The notes: a model not told the origin generated them from the sequence alone. Shown: positions 1 through 12,610, numbered from the stretch's first letter. The stretch is DNA of 64,000 nucleotides from Peromyscus leucopus (GCF_004664715.2 NC_051084.1:58399334-58463333), one strand, 5' to 3'. Translations and numbers: made by a program.

Positions 1-465
1 GTGGGTCCAATAACATCCATTTGCACAATGGCAAGAGACAGTTAGAAGTGGTGCTGCCGGCCCCGAGGCAAGTGGAGTCAATCGAACTACATGAGAACTG
101 AACGCATGACCTTGGCTTCTGCTAAGCTACAACAACAGCGTTTAAGAATCAAGCTACAACATCAGCGTTTAAGAACCAACCAATACGTGCTCAAATGAAA
201 GTGATGTTGAAGAATAACAATGAGTTGAAATTAACTGTATATTATTGGAAACTTAGACAGAAATTAATAGAAGAGAATAAATGCCAATCCTTGAATCGCA
301 TTCAAATCAATTGTATTGCTTTAAATTCCTAATATTTGTTGGTGGGACACTTGTGAAAGTTCTTCTAAATAAAAGAGTTTCTGTAGGGGGTTTTAAAAGT
401 CTTTTGAAAGTTAATCTATAGCAAAATCAGCACATAAGATCCTGCAAGTTAAAAAATTAATTACT

Positions 466-607
466 GGGGGCTGGAGAGATGGCTCAGAGGTTAAGAGCAC
501 TGACTGCTCTTCCAGAGGTCCTGAGTTCAATTCCCAGCAACCACACGATGGCTCACAACTATCTGTAATGAGATCTGGCGCCCTCCTCTATATACATAAT
601 AAATTAA
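466..607 (+). repeat. B2 SINE with target-site duplication
   Basis: The 5' end carries the B2 tRNA-like head (ctggagagatggctcagagg, then a box B-like gagttcaattcc) and the unit ends in an A-rich tail. It is flanked by direct repeats of aaaaaattaattact at 451-465 and 608-622, which marks a retroposition event. Confidence 0.9.
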
Positions 608-1613
608 AAAAAATTAATTACTATGGAAACTATAGCAACTTACAGGTGATAAAGGATTAAGTTATGAAAGGAAAAAGTTCATGAGTGATAAGGAGGTTTA
701 GTCAGTAGTTCCTGTATGGGCTGATTCTGAAAATAAAATAAAATAAAAGCAACCAACAGTACTCAACACAAACTCGCAGTAACATTCAGCTGCACAAGTG
801 ACGAATATTTTTCAGTAGGTCTCAGTGAATGGAAGAGCCAGACTAATCATGAGGGAGGAACTTTGATGACTAACTTATTAGTAAAGCACTGTAATGCAAT
901 ACCCAGTACTCAATCCAACATCAATCTATAGGTCTCTTGGAGGGTATTTCTAAGTTATAATGACTTAAGGCTTAGAGTCCAGCAAGATATCTTCTACAGG
1001 GACGCTAAGTCTCAGCTTATTAGTTGAAGATCTTCTGAGAACAGAATGAACAGTCCACCAGAGGAAAAAGAAACTTTGTTTCCAGGCTGTAATCAATCTA
1101 AAATTGAGGCTCTTCTCTGCTTCTCAGCCTGCTAAGCTTTTCAGTGATCATGTGACTGTGGCAGCAGACAAGCACAAACACACAGGAACCTTATGTCCTA
1201 TTAGTTCTTTTTATCTGGAATACACTAACTAGTGTAGATACAAAAATGGTCTACAAAGCAGATTTTCTCCTAATAAAAAGATAAATCTATGTCCTATTGC
1301 TTTTAAACATATCCATCTTCACGAAAAGGTAAAGGTAAAGTGGATTCATTTACTCGATGGTGCAGAAGCATGCATCGGGCTTTTATGTCGGTGGCAATCA
1401 CCACTGAGGCAAACCAATTTAGTCCCCTTGCTCAATTAATAATTTGCATATAATTAGCTTCCCTTGGAGACTTTACTATTAAAAATTAGTCACTATGCTG
1501 ATAATCACAAACTTTAAAATTCACTTGATGGTTAAATTTTCACTGTGTATTAATATTCTGGGTCAGTTACATTGACAGTGATGCCTTGAGTCTGATTGAT
1601 GTGAATCAGTCCT

Positions 1614-1750
1614 CTCTCTGTGTAGCTTTGGAGCCTGTCCTGGATCTTGCTCTGTAGACCAGGCTGGTCTCGAACTCACAGAGATCCACCTGCCTCTGCC
1701 TCCTGCCCCAAGTACTGGAATTAAAGGCTTGAGCCACCACTGCCTGGCTC
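1614..1750 (-). repeat. B1 SINE
   Basis: Read on the minus strand this is a diverged B1 (7SL-derived): the complement shows ccaggctggtctcgaactca and the gcctctgcctcc block. It lacks the poly-A-derived end. Confidence 0.85.
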
Positions 1751-1833
1751 AGAAAATATCTTTGTCTTAAGGAAAAAATGGTAAGTTCACTACCTAAAGA
1801 CTTCAGAGGAAAGGTGGAAGAAATGAGCAGTTG

Positions 1834-2325
1834 TCTTAGTTACTTCTCTCTTTCTGTGACAAAACTTGATGATCAAGGCAACTTTTTGTTTTGTTTGTTT
1901 TTTGAGACAGGGTTTCTCTGTGCAGCCCTGGCTTTCGTGGAACTTGATCTGTAGACCAGGCTGGCCTCACATTCAGAGATTTGCCTGTTTCTGACTCCTG
2001 AGTGCTGGAATTAAATGTGTATCTTGCCACCACCTGGCATTGAAGCAGCTTATAGTTTCAGAGGGTGAGGGTCAATGATAGTGGAGCAAAGGCATGGTGG
2101 CAGGAACAGCTGGGAGCTCACATCTTGATCCACAAGTAAGAGGCAGAGAGAGGCACACTGGGGATGGCAGGAGTCTTTGGAAACCTCAAAGCCCACCCCC
2201 AATGACTGACACATGTGCTCCAACAAGGCCACGCCTCCTAATCCTTCCCAAGCAGTTCCACCATCTGAGAGCCAAGTATTCATACAGATAAGCCTATGGG
2301 AGCCATTCTCATTCAAACCACCACA
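1834..2325 (-). repeat. Rodent interspersed repeat, family uncertain, split by a B1
   Basis: The ends match a common rodent repeat that starts with a ttagttaggg-like motif and later has cctcaaagcccaccccca and caacaaggccacgcctcctaat. The same family recurs at 9747, 37930 and 47724. A B1 at 1883-2040 sits inside this copy, so it is older than that B1. I cannot assign the family name with certainty. Confidence 0.7.
1883..2040 (-). repeat. B1 SINE inserted in the older repeat
   Basis: The T-rich start (complement of the A tail), then tttttgagacagggtttctc and gtagaccaggctggcctca identify a minus-strand B1. It interrupts the repeat at 1834-2325. Confidence 0.9.
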
Positions 2326-2329
2326 GAAA

Positions 2330-3600
2330 TACATAACCAAAGTCACAAAGGCAAGCATGAGAGTCACATGATCATCCCACATGAACAGAGGAGAAGCCAA
2401 TCACTTCCGCGATGTTGTGAGAGATGGTTAGAGGGGTCATCTGGAGTTAGCTCATTCTCTGATTATCATAATGAGATGTTTGTATTATATCCTGAAGCCA
2501 GGGAGAATGGGACAGGTGTGGCATGAGAGTAGGGGGGGGGGCTACTTGGGTGGAAAGAGGAGCGTAAGAACTGCGACAGGGGTGAATAAAAACAAAGTAT
2601 TGTGTCACCTATGTATGAAAATGCCATGTTTACCCTTACTTCTATACTAGCTTAAAAATTTAAAAAGAGAAAAATAATTTCCCTAGGAAGCTATTGAACA
2701 TTGTAAGGAGTTCACGGTCACCCGCCCTCTCAGTAGTCACGAAAGAGTTTGAAAAACACAGAAGAAATGTACTATCAAAGCACAAATGAACCAAGCAGCA
2801 GGCTGTCTCCAATCTGTTGGGTGCTATATTTAGCATATATTATAATTAAATGAGCTGCGTGTTAAAGTTGTTTTGAGAGTATAAACAACTACTTAGTTTT
2901 CCTAATAAGACCTCATATCGCACCACATATTAACTGCCGGCTGTTACCACACTAACAATGCTGGATCCTGGAGAAAAAGCTTGGCTGCTTTTTGCTATTA
3001 TCCTGTGTTAACAGTTTTTAATGATGCGGGTACAGTTTCACCGGGACAATATTTTTAATTCTGTTGCTGCCCACCAAACACTCTCAAGCTGGGTTGATAA
3101 CTGGCACCCCCAGATCTGTGTTACAGCTTACTCCTAACAGGGGTCACCAATGGATATTTAGTATCTTGAATCGGAATGCCCATACATTTACTTTTATTCA
3201 TAAAATCATAGAACTCTGAAATAAGATAGCACTTAGGTGTGGGGGAAAAAAGTTCTAAAATTTCCAATTTTGTCTCCTAACTTCCCCCTCAAAGAGGACT
3301 TAAGCCATCATGTGCCTCATGATTTTCATGCATGGGAGCTTAATATACATGTAAACTCCAAGGCTTGGTGGGTCCAATGAGGCTCAGGGATCTGCATTTA
3401 AAATAAGAACTTTGGATAATCTTTGAACTTCAGGTTGAAAATTATCAGTCAATACCCTTATGTACCTGTAGCAGAACTTAGCCTCACAGAGGATAAATGA
3501 CTTGCCCGAATCCACACAGCTAATGATGACAGTCAGGGCTAGAACTGATGCCGTCTCACCATTCTGTGCTTACACTCTTGGCCTGTGATGCAGGGGGAAA
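2330..3600. other. Unannotated intergenic stretch
   Basis: I see no exon, RNA gene or recognisable repeat here. Open frames are short and lack codon bias or splice context. Confidence 0.5.
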
Positions 3601-3608
3601 AAATGAGA

Positions 3609-3705
3609 GCAGGGCTGAGGATCAGTTCAGTGGCTGTACATCTGTCCAGCATCTGCAAAGCCCTAGGTACAATCCCCAGTACTGGATTACAGAAGAAAAA
3701 AGGAA
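3609..3705 (+). repeat. ID-like SINE, diverged
   Basis: The order 'ctgaggatcagttcagtggc', a box B-like ggtacaatccccag, then an A-rich tail matches the tRNA-Ala/BC1-derived ID family. The head has several changes. Confidence 0.65.
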
Positions 3706-3948
3706 GGATGAAAAAAAGTCAGAGGAGGAGGAGCAAGAAGACTGAGATGGGGGAGGGGCGAAAATAGTAACCTGCCTTCCTTAGGAATGCACAGTCAGGA
3801 GGCAAATTTAAGAAATAATGGACAAAAGTATTGGGATTGTGGAAGGGGCTGCCATGACAAGGGGCAAGCAGCTCCCACTAGTATGCTGGCCACATTATGC
3901 CTCTGGATCTGGGTGAAGGCTATGTTTGAAAGATTGTACATGTATCAA

Positions 3949-4150
3949 GGGCTCTAGAGATGGCTCAGTGGTTAAGAGCACACACTGCTCTTCCAGAAGT
4001 TCTGAATGTGGGTTGAACCCACATCAGGAAGCTCACAACGGTCTATAATTCCATCTCTAGGGATTCTGATTCTTTGGACCTCTGTGGGCATAGGAATAAT
4101 GTGCACATATCCACACACAGATACATACACAAACACACAATTTAAAAAAG
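3949..4150 (+). repeat. B2 SINE
   Basis: It has the B2 head (agagatggctcagtggttaag), the ctgctcttccagaag block and an A-rich tail. A 20-bp region around 4006 is partly duplicated as an inverted 'gtgggttgaacccac'. Confidence 0.85.
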
Positions 4151-4828
4151 CATATATCTTTAAAATGTCTTCACAAGATAACTTTAGCAGATTAAATCCA
4201 AAGATATTATTATTAGGCATCCCTATTTTAGACATGAGCATGTCTCTCCACATGGCCTAGTAAACTGATAGAGTGCAGCCGTACACCAGGTCTTTGTAAA
4301 TATTTACCCATGTCCTGGCCCAGAGGACTTGCACCCCAAGGCTGTTGTGAAACCTAATTGGGAGTCATTTGATCAGAAGTTGCCAAGATCCATTCAGCAT
4401 CAACCTGTTCCAGATGACTGACAGGTTCAGCACTGGTTGTCACATCACCAGACTTAAAACAGTTAAGTTTTCTTGTTCCAGCAATGTTTTCAGACACAGT
4501 TTCTATGGTTTCCTAACCACAAATAGAGAAATAACACACTTCCTAAAGGGAAAGAGAAGTGATTTTCTGATTTTCACAGGGGTAAAGATTGTCATTTTTG
4601 TCACTGGGAGAATGTTTTTCAAGCTTTGATTATTTGTGTTTAACCCGGAAACCAAATGAAAATGCTAACCAAGATATTAAAAATGAAAACAATTATGGTT
4701 TATCATTCATTATTGAAACTGACTAGTGCTATTTTGACACCAAGAGAAACTGTCTTGAATGATGGTATGTGTGTGTAACAACACTAAAGTAATAGAACAA
4801 TCACAAACCTAAAGGGTTTGACTTTGTT

Positions 4829-5000
4829 TTTGTTTTTGCTTTTTTATTTTATTTTTTTGAGACAGGGTTTCTCTGTGTAACAGTCCTGGTTGTCCTGGAA
4901 CTCACTTTGTAAACCAGGCTGGCCTCAAACTCACAGACATCTGCCTGCCTCTGCCTCCTAAGTGCTGGGATTAAAGGCATGCGCCACCATCACCCAGCTT
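4829..5000 (-). repeat. B1 SINE
   Basis: A T-rich lead, then ttgagacagggtttctctgt, accaggctggcctcaaactc and a final gccaccatcacccagct identify a full-length B1 on the minus strand. Confidence 0.92.
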
Positions 5001-5206
5001 TTTTAAAAATATAATTTATTTATTTTTATTTTATGAGCATTGATGGTATTTTGCTTGCATGTATGTCTGCATGAGGGTGTCGGATCCCCTGGAACTGGAG
5101 TTATAGACAATTGTGAACTTCATGTGGGTGGGTGCTGGGAATTGAACCTGGGTCCTCTGGAAGAATAGCCAGTGCTCTTAACTTTGGAGCCATCTCTCTA
5201 GCCTTC
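5001..5206 (-). repeat. B2/B3-type SINE
   Basis: The right end is the complement of the B2 head (ggagccatctctctagcc), preceded by gtgctgggaattgaacctgg. It abuts the B1 at 4829-5000. Confidence 0.82.
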
Positions 5207-5637
5207 TGGACTGAGCAACACATAGATGCTCTCTTCTTCTCAGATATCAGACAGATGTTGTTGAACTATTTCAACTATATTATATAAGTTGATTTAACAA
5301 ATTCTTTTCTTTATTTATTGTATGCATGTCTGTAAATGCATATATTCAACTGATTCTGTGCCTCTACAGAACCCTGACTAATGGAACTACCAAAAGCAAT
5401 ATGCAGATACAATGCAATTCTCATCAAAATTCTAATGCCATTCTTCACAAAATACAGTCTTAAAATTCATGTAGAAGCAAAAAAAAAAAAAAATAGCCAT
5501 AGCAGTCCTAAGCAAAAAGAATAACACTGGACATATCACCATACCTGATTTCAAGTTATATTCATATAAACAGCAAGATACTGCCACCCAAATAGATTTA
5601 ATAGATTTGTAGAACCGTGGAACAGAATGAGGACTGT

Positions 5638-6035
5638 CTTAGTTAGGGCTTCTACTGCTGAGTTGAAACACCATAACCAAAAAGCACCTTTGAGAGGAAA
5701 GCGTTCATTCAGCTTAGATTTCCACAGCATTGTTCATCAATGAAAGAAGTCAGGACAGGAACTCAAACAGGGCAGAATCCTGGATGCAAGAGCTGATGCA
5801 GAGGCCATGGAGGGGAGCTGCTTACTGGCTTGCTTCCCATGGCTTGTTCAGCCTGCTTCTTATAGAACCCAGGACCAGCCCAAGGATGGCACCACCCACA
5901 GTGGGCTGGCCCTCCCCATTGATCACTAATTGAGAAAATGCCTTACAGCTGGATCTCATGGAGGCATTTCCTCAACTGAGGCTCCTTCCTCTCTGATGAC
6001 TCTAGCTCGGGTCCAGTTAATGCAAAACTAGGCAG
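5638..6035 (-). repeat. Rodent LTR-like repeat, second copy at 37235
   Basis: This copy is the reverse complement of the element at 37235-37611. Shared blocks include the 'ttctataagaaagcaggc'-type segment and a gggctggccctcccc block. On the minus strand a TATA-like motif and an AATAAA-like motif suggest an LTR, but I am unsure of the family. Confidence 0.65.
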
Positions 6036-6146
6036 TACAAGGACCTACGTATAAACCTATTTTATTTTGTTTTAACAATAATATGAATAAATATACACTA
6101 GAATAAATACCAGACTTTTCAACCAATGGTGCTGGGATATCTTTGT

Positions 6147-6535
6147 ATCCATGTGGAGAAAACTGAAGGCAGAGCTAGAAAAGTGGCCCAGTTGGCTCCC
6201 CTAGCACAAGGGCCTAAGTTTAGGTTCCCCAGCCCCAAGATTCAGCATGGTAGCATTTGCCAATAATGTAGCACTGGACAAGTGAGGAGGTGGAGAGAAG
6301 ATCCCTGGAGTTCACTGGTCATCCAGCCACTCTACAATTGCTGAGCTCTAAGTTCAGAGAAAGACCCTGTCTCATCAATCAGTCAATCAACCAATCAATC
6401 AATGGGAGAGCAACCAAGGAACACAACTGACACTGACCTCTGGCCTCCACAGGCACACATACGCTTGCACACCTGTGCATACATGCCTACACATAAGCAG
6501 ACACATACATACAACACACACAAGAAAACGAAACT
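6147..6535 (+). repeat. B4/RSINE-type SINE with (ATCA)n interruption
   Basis: A tRNA-like head with ggttccccagccccaa is followed by aaagaccctgtctcatc and a tail with cctctggcctccacaggcac, the usual B4/RSINE1 layout. An imperfect (atca)n/(atcaatca)n run sits at 6375-6402. Confidence 0.7.
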
Positions 6536-7441
6536 AGGTCCCTACCTCTCACCCTGCGCGGAAATCGGCTCCAAGTGTAACAAAGACCTTACTGTAAGAT
6601 CTGAAACTATCATATCTATGACAATGACTCTGATCTCAAGGGAGTGCTCTCAGATTGGCAGAAAGTGGTGTCTACTGGTATCGTAAACTGACAGTATCAG
6701 CACAAGGTTTTCTTGTTATGGTGGGGAGGGGTGGCATTTTCGACCAATGGTGCTAGGAAGAATTTTAAAAGCATATACTTATTTTGTTAAAAAAATACGA
6801 AGAATTTTCTTTACTTGTTCAGTTGAAATTGTTCAGTTTTCGGATAGAAATACCCTAAACAAGGAAGATGGATCTGTGCTGACTCTCCTTTGCAGCATGG
6901 CAAAACACAGAGGACAGAAACAGACTAGGGACAAAAGACCTTTGTAAAGAATTCCCGGCTGCCAGTGCAGCAAAACCCAGTGTGCTCACTCCCCCTCCCC
7001 TTCTGGAGAAGATGTTAGGAGGCCCCTGAGTTATGGTTCTGTTCCTTCTGTTCTGAGCAGCGTAAGGATGTTCAGGATCAGTTTCCATCACCTCCCATGA
7101 CAAGAACTATTGGAAAGATCCCCCCAGTAGTCATGCCCCCTGGGCTGTCTCTATAGTGAGAGAGCAGAAAAGCACTGGACCTAAAATAGAGCAGCAAGCT
7201 CCCAGAGGACAACTGTAGGACATGAAAGGCATCTTTATATTCTTATAGATATGAACTATTCATTTACTCATTTTCGCTAAATGCCTCCAGTTTGCCCTCC
7301 ATAAAGAATAAAAATAATTATTGTTCTTCACAGTTTTTCTTCAATATTTTTTTTACTTCACTTAAAGTATACAAAAACCCAGTGAGAACTTCTTAGCATT
7401 TTCCATGGCCAGGATAAAGCATTTGAACCCTCCAAACAAAT

Positions 7442-7521
7442 TCCCTGGGATTGTGGCTTAGTGATGAAGCATGTGATGAGCATGTGGGACTCCTTGGTTT
7501 TAATCCTCATCCCCACAAATA
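7442..7521 (+). repeat. ID-like SINE
   Basis: The segment has the ID layout: ttgtggcttagtgatgaagc, then a box B-like tggttttaatcctcatcccc. It is diverged and has no clear A tail. Confidence 0.6.
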
Positions 7522-7906
7522 CAAACTGAATAATATTCACATTGACCTAATACAAAAGAAACTCCCTCATGTTGCAGTAATTCTCACTCTTTTCGTCTCA
7601 TCTCTTTGGGAAGAGGGTCATTTGGATTCATAAGCCGTGCTTGCTCCCTGGTGTGGTTTCCAAGATAAGGGGGAAAGATGCTGTGATGATAGCTGTTGAA
7701 GTACAAACTCTTGACTGTGTTCCTTCCATTGTCAACAAAAGCTACCAAGATTCAGTGGACCAGGAGGGTGCAGTTAGTGCTGTGTGTTACCGAAGGGTGT
7801 CATTTGTTCAGTGTCCTTCTGCTGTGGGGAACTGCTGTGGAAATCATGCTTTGGAGCATGTAAACCATGAGTCAACATGTGCTGTATTATTAATAAACAG
7901 AAGGAA

Positions 7907-7975
7907 ATGAGATGCTAGAGTGCTTGCCTAGAATGCCCACAAAGCCCTGTTTGAACCTTAGTACTGGCAAAAGTA
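7907..7975 (+). repeat. ID-like SINE, 5'-shortened
   Basis: The core agagtgcttgcctagaatgc and gtttgaaccttagtactgg fit the ID/BC1 consensus. The head is missing. Confidence 0.6.
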
Positions 7976-8262
7976 TCAGAGAGAGGGGGGGAAAAAAGGG
8001 ATTGTTTTAACTATCTCCAGTGAGTCTATTATACATCATGCACTGTGACAGTATGGCCACCTTTAAACGGGAGATGCTTAAAGGTAACAGTGACAGAGTA
8101 TGGAAAAAGTGTCTAAATATAATTTGTAGAAAAATATGGTTTAGTTATATATTAGGTAAAAAATAACAAAAATGATTTAATAGTGTGCATTATTTTGTAA
8201 TGTAACCTCATTTTAGTGAAGTTGTACTACGCAATATGTAGATACAAAATATATAATGCATT

Positions 8263-8410
8263 AGCCATGTGTTGGCAGTGCATGCCTTTAATCCCAGCAC
8301 TCTGGAGGCAGAGGCAGGCAGATCTCTGAGTTTGAGGCCAGCTTGGCCTTCAGAGTGAGTTCCAAGACAGCCAAGGCTATACAGAGAAACCCTGTCTCAG
8401 AAAAAAAAAA
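8263..8410 (+). repeat. B1 SINE
   Basis: The sense-strand B1 blocks are in order: catgcctttaatcccagcac, gaggcagaggcaggcagatc, gagaaaccctgtctcag and an A tail. Confidence 0.93.
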
Positions 8411-8629
8411 TATATTCATTGAAAGAGAATGGGCTGGGGAGATTTCATAACAATTCAGTTTGCTATAATGTACTTATAGAGGATACACACAATATACTAG
8501 TTTAAAACTCCTTTTCTTGTGTATTAAGAGATATTTCATATACCACAGCCCAACTTAAATAAACCAATATTTTTCAGACAAAAGAGAAAAAAAAAGAAAT
8601 GGTACCTCAAGAAATAAAAAGTTTCTGCA

Positions 8630-8745
8630 GGACTGAGGAAATAATTCAGAGGGCAAAGGTGCTTGCCACTCACGAAGACCTCTGTTTGAGCTCCAGAATC
8701 CAAATCATGAAAGAGAAGAAGCAACTCTGTAAATTGTCCTCTGTC

Positions 8746-8796
<51 letters not shown>

Positions 8797-8815
8797 AGCA
8801 CACAGAGAGAGATTA
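8630..8815 (+). repeat. tRNA-derived SINE (B4-like) with (CA)n
   Basis: A tRNA-like part (ggtgcttgccactc, tttgagctccagaatcc) runs into ttgtcctctgtcctaca and then a pure (CA)n tract at 8749-8793, the usual place for a microsatellite in this SINE class. Confidence 0.65.
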
Positions 8816-8989
8816 AATATTTAAAAATGAAAGATTCTGAACAGTAAAGGAAGCAATAGGGTGAAGAGGAAGTCTACAAAATGGGATCTGACAGAAGATA
8901 AATATCTAGAATATACAAAGAACTAAAAAAAAAAAAAACTAAGCAACAAAAAATCAAACAACCCAATCAAATGAAATGCAAACATCTTG

Positions 8990-9440
8990 TAGGGTGATGC
9001 CTATGCTTATTCTGATGGTTTTAGCATTATTTCAGGTTTCACATTGAGGTTTTTGATCTATTCACAATTGACTTTTCTGCAGAGTGACAGACACTGAGGT
9101 TTTTGGTCTATTCATAGTTGATTTTCTGCAGAGTGACAGACAGAGGTCTAATGTCATTCTTCTACATATGGACACCCAGCTGTCCCTGCGCCATTCGCTG
9201 AAGATCTGTCTTTTCTCCCATGGGTCTTTTTGCCGTCTTTATCACATGTCAGGTGGCTGTTGTCAGACAGACTCTTGTGGGTCTTCTGTCTTGTTCCACT
9301 GATGTAGAGGTCTGGTATAACTGTCAGCCTCATGCTGTTGTTATTACGACAGCCCTGTACTATAGTTTAAATTTTGTTTTGGCAATGTCTAAAACATTGT
9401 TATTTCTCCATAGAACTGCTTTGACGATCCCAGGTCCCAG
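8990..9440 (-). mobile_element. Old L1 ORF2 fragment with internal duplication
   Basis: The + strand reads as the complement of L1 ORF2: a ttttgatctattcacaattg-type block, then tctacatatggacacccagc and cctgtactatagtttaaatt appear in the order expected. The fragment is diverged with no open frame. A 50-bp segment (9041-9090) is repeated in tandem at 9091-9139. Confidence 0.75.
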
Positions 9441-9670
9441 AAAGAAAAATGCTGCATGGTCGTTCTTATCTGTAGATCCTAGATGTGAACTTTAGGTGAG
9501 TGGGAGTCTCTGCAAAAGCCAGGAGAGTAAAAAGGAACCAGGGTGGGAGTGGGTGGAGCTCCAGAAAGGGATGCTAAGATAGAAGAGCTATGACGGGGAA
9601 ATGGGTTGGGGGACATAACTGGGAAGGGGAGGAAGGAGGGATAAATCACATGAGGAATGGTCAAAAATTC
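9440..9670. repeat. L1-3'-UTR-like G-rich fragment
   Basis: The motif cttatctgtagatcctag followed by purine-rich sequence (9530-9650) resembles the 3' part of an old rodent L1. The call rests only on that resemblance. Confidence 0.4.
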
Positions 9671-9746
9671 AAGGGGAAAGATATTTCCTGTTTACTTAAA
9701 ATCTGTAATACACACACACACACACACATATATTACATATACCATC

Positions 9747-10113
9747 TTAGTTAGGGTTTCTATTGCTGTGAAGAGATACAATGACCACAGAAAATCTTAT
9801 AAAGAAAACATTTAATTGGGGTGGCTTGCTTACAGTTTCAGAGGTTCAGTACATTATCATCATGGTGGAGAGCATGGCAGCATGCCGGCAGATGTGATGC
9901 TGGAGTAGTAGCTAAGAGTCCTGTATCTTGCAGTCAACAGGAATTTGACTGAAACACTGGGTGGTATCCTGAGCATAGAAAACCTCAAAGCCCACCCCCA
10001 CAGTGACACACTTCCTCCAACAAGGCCATATCTACTTCAGCAAAACCAGACCTCCTAATAGTGCCACTCCCTATGAGATTAAGGGGGCCAATTACATTCA
10101 AATTATGACATAT
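9747..10113 (-). repeat. Rodent interspersed repeat, same family as 1834-2325
   Basis: It starts cttagttagggtttctattg and holds acctcaaagcccaccccca and cttcctccaacaaggcca in the same order as the copies at 1834, 37930 and 47724. A (CA)n/(AT)n stretch precedes it at 9711-9740. Confidence 0.75.
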
Positions 10114-10138
10114 AGCATGTAATATATATTTTATATAT

Positions 10139-10206
10139 AGAGAGAATAAAGTTATATATATATATAAAGAGAGAGAGAGAGACAGAGAGAGAGAGAGACA
10201 GAGAGA
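10139..10206. repeat. (TA)n and (GA)n simple repeat
   Basis: A short (TA)n run is followed by interrupted (GA)n with gacaga variants. Confidence 0.85.
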
Positions 10207-10229
10207 ATAAAATTATGTCATTTGAGGTG

Positions 10230-11470
10230 ATAATGATCCCCACAAGAGCCATAGATTATCTAACAAAACCCCAATGCCAGACATAGGAATTTCAAGTTAT
10301 TGGTTAAGATAATAAAAAAGGGAACCCCCCACCTCAACCCAATAATACATACTATTACCATTTCCCTTGGTTGCCTCCCAGAATTTGAAGGTATGGACCT
10401 ATTGTTGAAGACACCACTCTTCAGACACAGGACTTGAAGGGATAGAGCTGGATCTTACCTCAAAGACTTCTCCCTGAAGAATAGTTCTCATAATATCCAA
10501 ATATGCTATACCAGATGCCAAGGAAGAAAAGCAATCAATAGTCCTACCCAGCTGTAAAGCTTACCAACCACAACAAAGAATAGCAGGGCAAAATATCCCC
10601 AAGGATGCAATAGTGGCATTCATATCTTAGGAGTAACCATTAGCTGCCCAATTGGACTTAAGGGCACTCAATAGGAGGGAATTCATTCCTGATGCTAACT
10701 CCCGTTGGCTGGTAATATCATAGACCTACATGAGAACCTACTATTCCTATTTTCCTAAACCAGTAGAATTTCTAGCTGCCTTCTAAATAACTATCCCTAT
10801 ATTCACAGGTAAGTGTACATTTCAATCCTCACTAAAAAAAAAAAAAAAAAAAAAAAAACTTTCTTTTTGTAACGGAGACCATCGTGAAATTCACAACTGG
10901 TCCAACTACAGGGGATGACTAACTATGGTTTGCACAACTCCTATCTCTATAGCTCAGAGACTATTGAGCAAGAGGAAAAAGAAATATTATAAGAGCCAGA
11001 AGACCAGGACATCTCCATCAAGATAGTGTCTTCTATGACAGGGAAGCTGAACCCATAAAATCTCAATAATATAGTTGCTTAAGTAAGGCCTACACAATCG
11101 TAGCACCCTGCAGGAGACATGCCACTGTAGAAGACAGAAACCTTACAAGGCCCTACCCTTAGATAAAGAGCTCCAGGCAATTAACAGCTGCTGAGAGAAG
11201 GACAATCAGTCTCCTCTAGGGCTGAGCTCCCTACAAATTATCCATTCCCAAACAACTCTAAACACATACATCGTGGCAACTAACTGGACACAGCAGGTTG
11301 CATTTATGCACACGAATGTATATAGGTAATGGTGGTTAAAGAAGAGAGCATGAATTTGAGAGAGAGTTGGGGAGGGGAGAATTGGAGAGAGGAGAGCAAA
11401 GTGTGAAAAGATGTGAATACAGCTCTCATGTAAGACACTCTCAGAAAATATCCTTAAAATGACGAGTCTC
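10230..11470 (+). mobile_element. Old rodent L1-type 3' region
   Basis: Several blocks match a high-copy rodent sequence I associate with L1 (Lx-like) 3' ends: ttggacttaagggcactcaa, aagagctccaggcaattaac, cagtctcctctagggctgag, and a final purine-rich segment before atgtgaatacagctctcatg. A run of 25 A residues lies at 10834-10858, inside the element. Family assignment is from memory. Confidence 0.6.
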
Positions 11471-11474
11471 AGAA

Positions 11475-12025
11475 GGGGGAAAAGAAAGAGTTCAATCCTG
11501 AAATAAAGTCTCACCCAGCACCCACTGAGTGACATTTCCTAGAATTTAAAAACAGTTAATGAGAAGGAAGCCTTGGATATGCCGATTAACCTGTAAGTTT
11601 GTTATTGGAAAAATAGAGCAAGGTCGAAAGGTCATTGTTTTAACAACCTTTCTTTTGGCTACTCTAAAAGATTAGATAACCAGTTACATAACAAGCTATA
11701 TAAAGTGCCAGGCTGAATCCAAGAAAGATCCGTCTAACACCTGAGCTTTCACACGTAGTACAAAAGCCTGCAAGACTTTATCATGCACAGGACTGTGGCC
11801 TAAAGCGATTGCATGCGTCACTACTAACATAAAGGACATTCTAAGGCTTCCTGGAGTACTTTATACAAAGAAATACAGTTCTCTTCAACCTTGACAATAA
11901 ACACTTGGCTGTATAATATAGATAAGTAATCTCTTCAGGGATCATTTAGAAAACACAGTTTATTAGATATTTGGATGGTTATTCACAAAACATTGCAGGG
12001 TTAAGAGCAAAACTTCCTCGAAGAT
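11475..12025. other. Unannotated intergenic stretch
   Basis: No exon or recognised repeat. The sequence is AT-rich and looks single-copy by eye. Confidence 0.45.
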
Positions 12026-12027
12026 GG

Positions 12028-12100
12028 AGGGGTTTGTTGCTCAGTTATAGAGTGCTTGCCTAGCATCATAAGGCCCTGGGTTCAATGTCCAGCACAATGA
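12028..12100 (+). repeat. ID-like SINE
   Basis: The ID core is well kept: ttgctcagttatagagtgct, then aaggccctgggttcaatgtc. The tail is short. Confidence 0.72.
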
Positions 12101-12418
12101 TAATTTTATAAAGTTTCAAGAATTGTTTAATAAAGGGGGGGAGGTGGGAAGTGGGGACACAAGACAATGAAATTGGAGCAACAAAGTAAGTGGGGATGGA
12201 GAAAAAGAAAACGATAAGAATTAATGTTAAAATAGTAAGGTGAAATTTATAAATAAAATTGTAAGGACAAATTCTTCAGAATTAACAAATCCTAAATAAG
12301 AAGCCTACAAAATGCTGCCATGGGACTCTCTCTCTCTCTCTCTCACTGATCATGGAAGGGTGGTAGGAACAAATAGCAATCACTAGGCCTCCTACCAAAC
12401 AAAGTGTAACATCCAGAT

Positions 12419-12540
12419 TGCAGGGACCCCCAAAAGACCACCATGGAGACTGAATCTTGTTTGTAGAAACAAAGAGCCTTTATTTTCAAGCTCAAGAGCT
12501 TGGAGACTGTCCAATGCAGCAGAGAACCCAGAGCCCAGGT

Positions 12541-12610
<70 letters not shown>

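Noticed and set aside
7600..7915. 89-codon frame at 7641-7910
   Set aside because: No family recognised, no splice or promoter context, and it ends in an ID element.
3609..12100. tRNA-like segments at 3609, 7442, 7907 and 12028
   Set aside because: They are ID-type SINEs. I see no intact tRNA cloverleaf.
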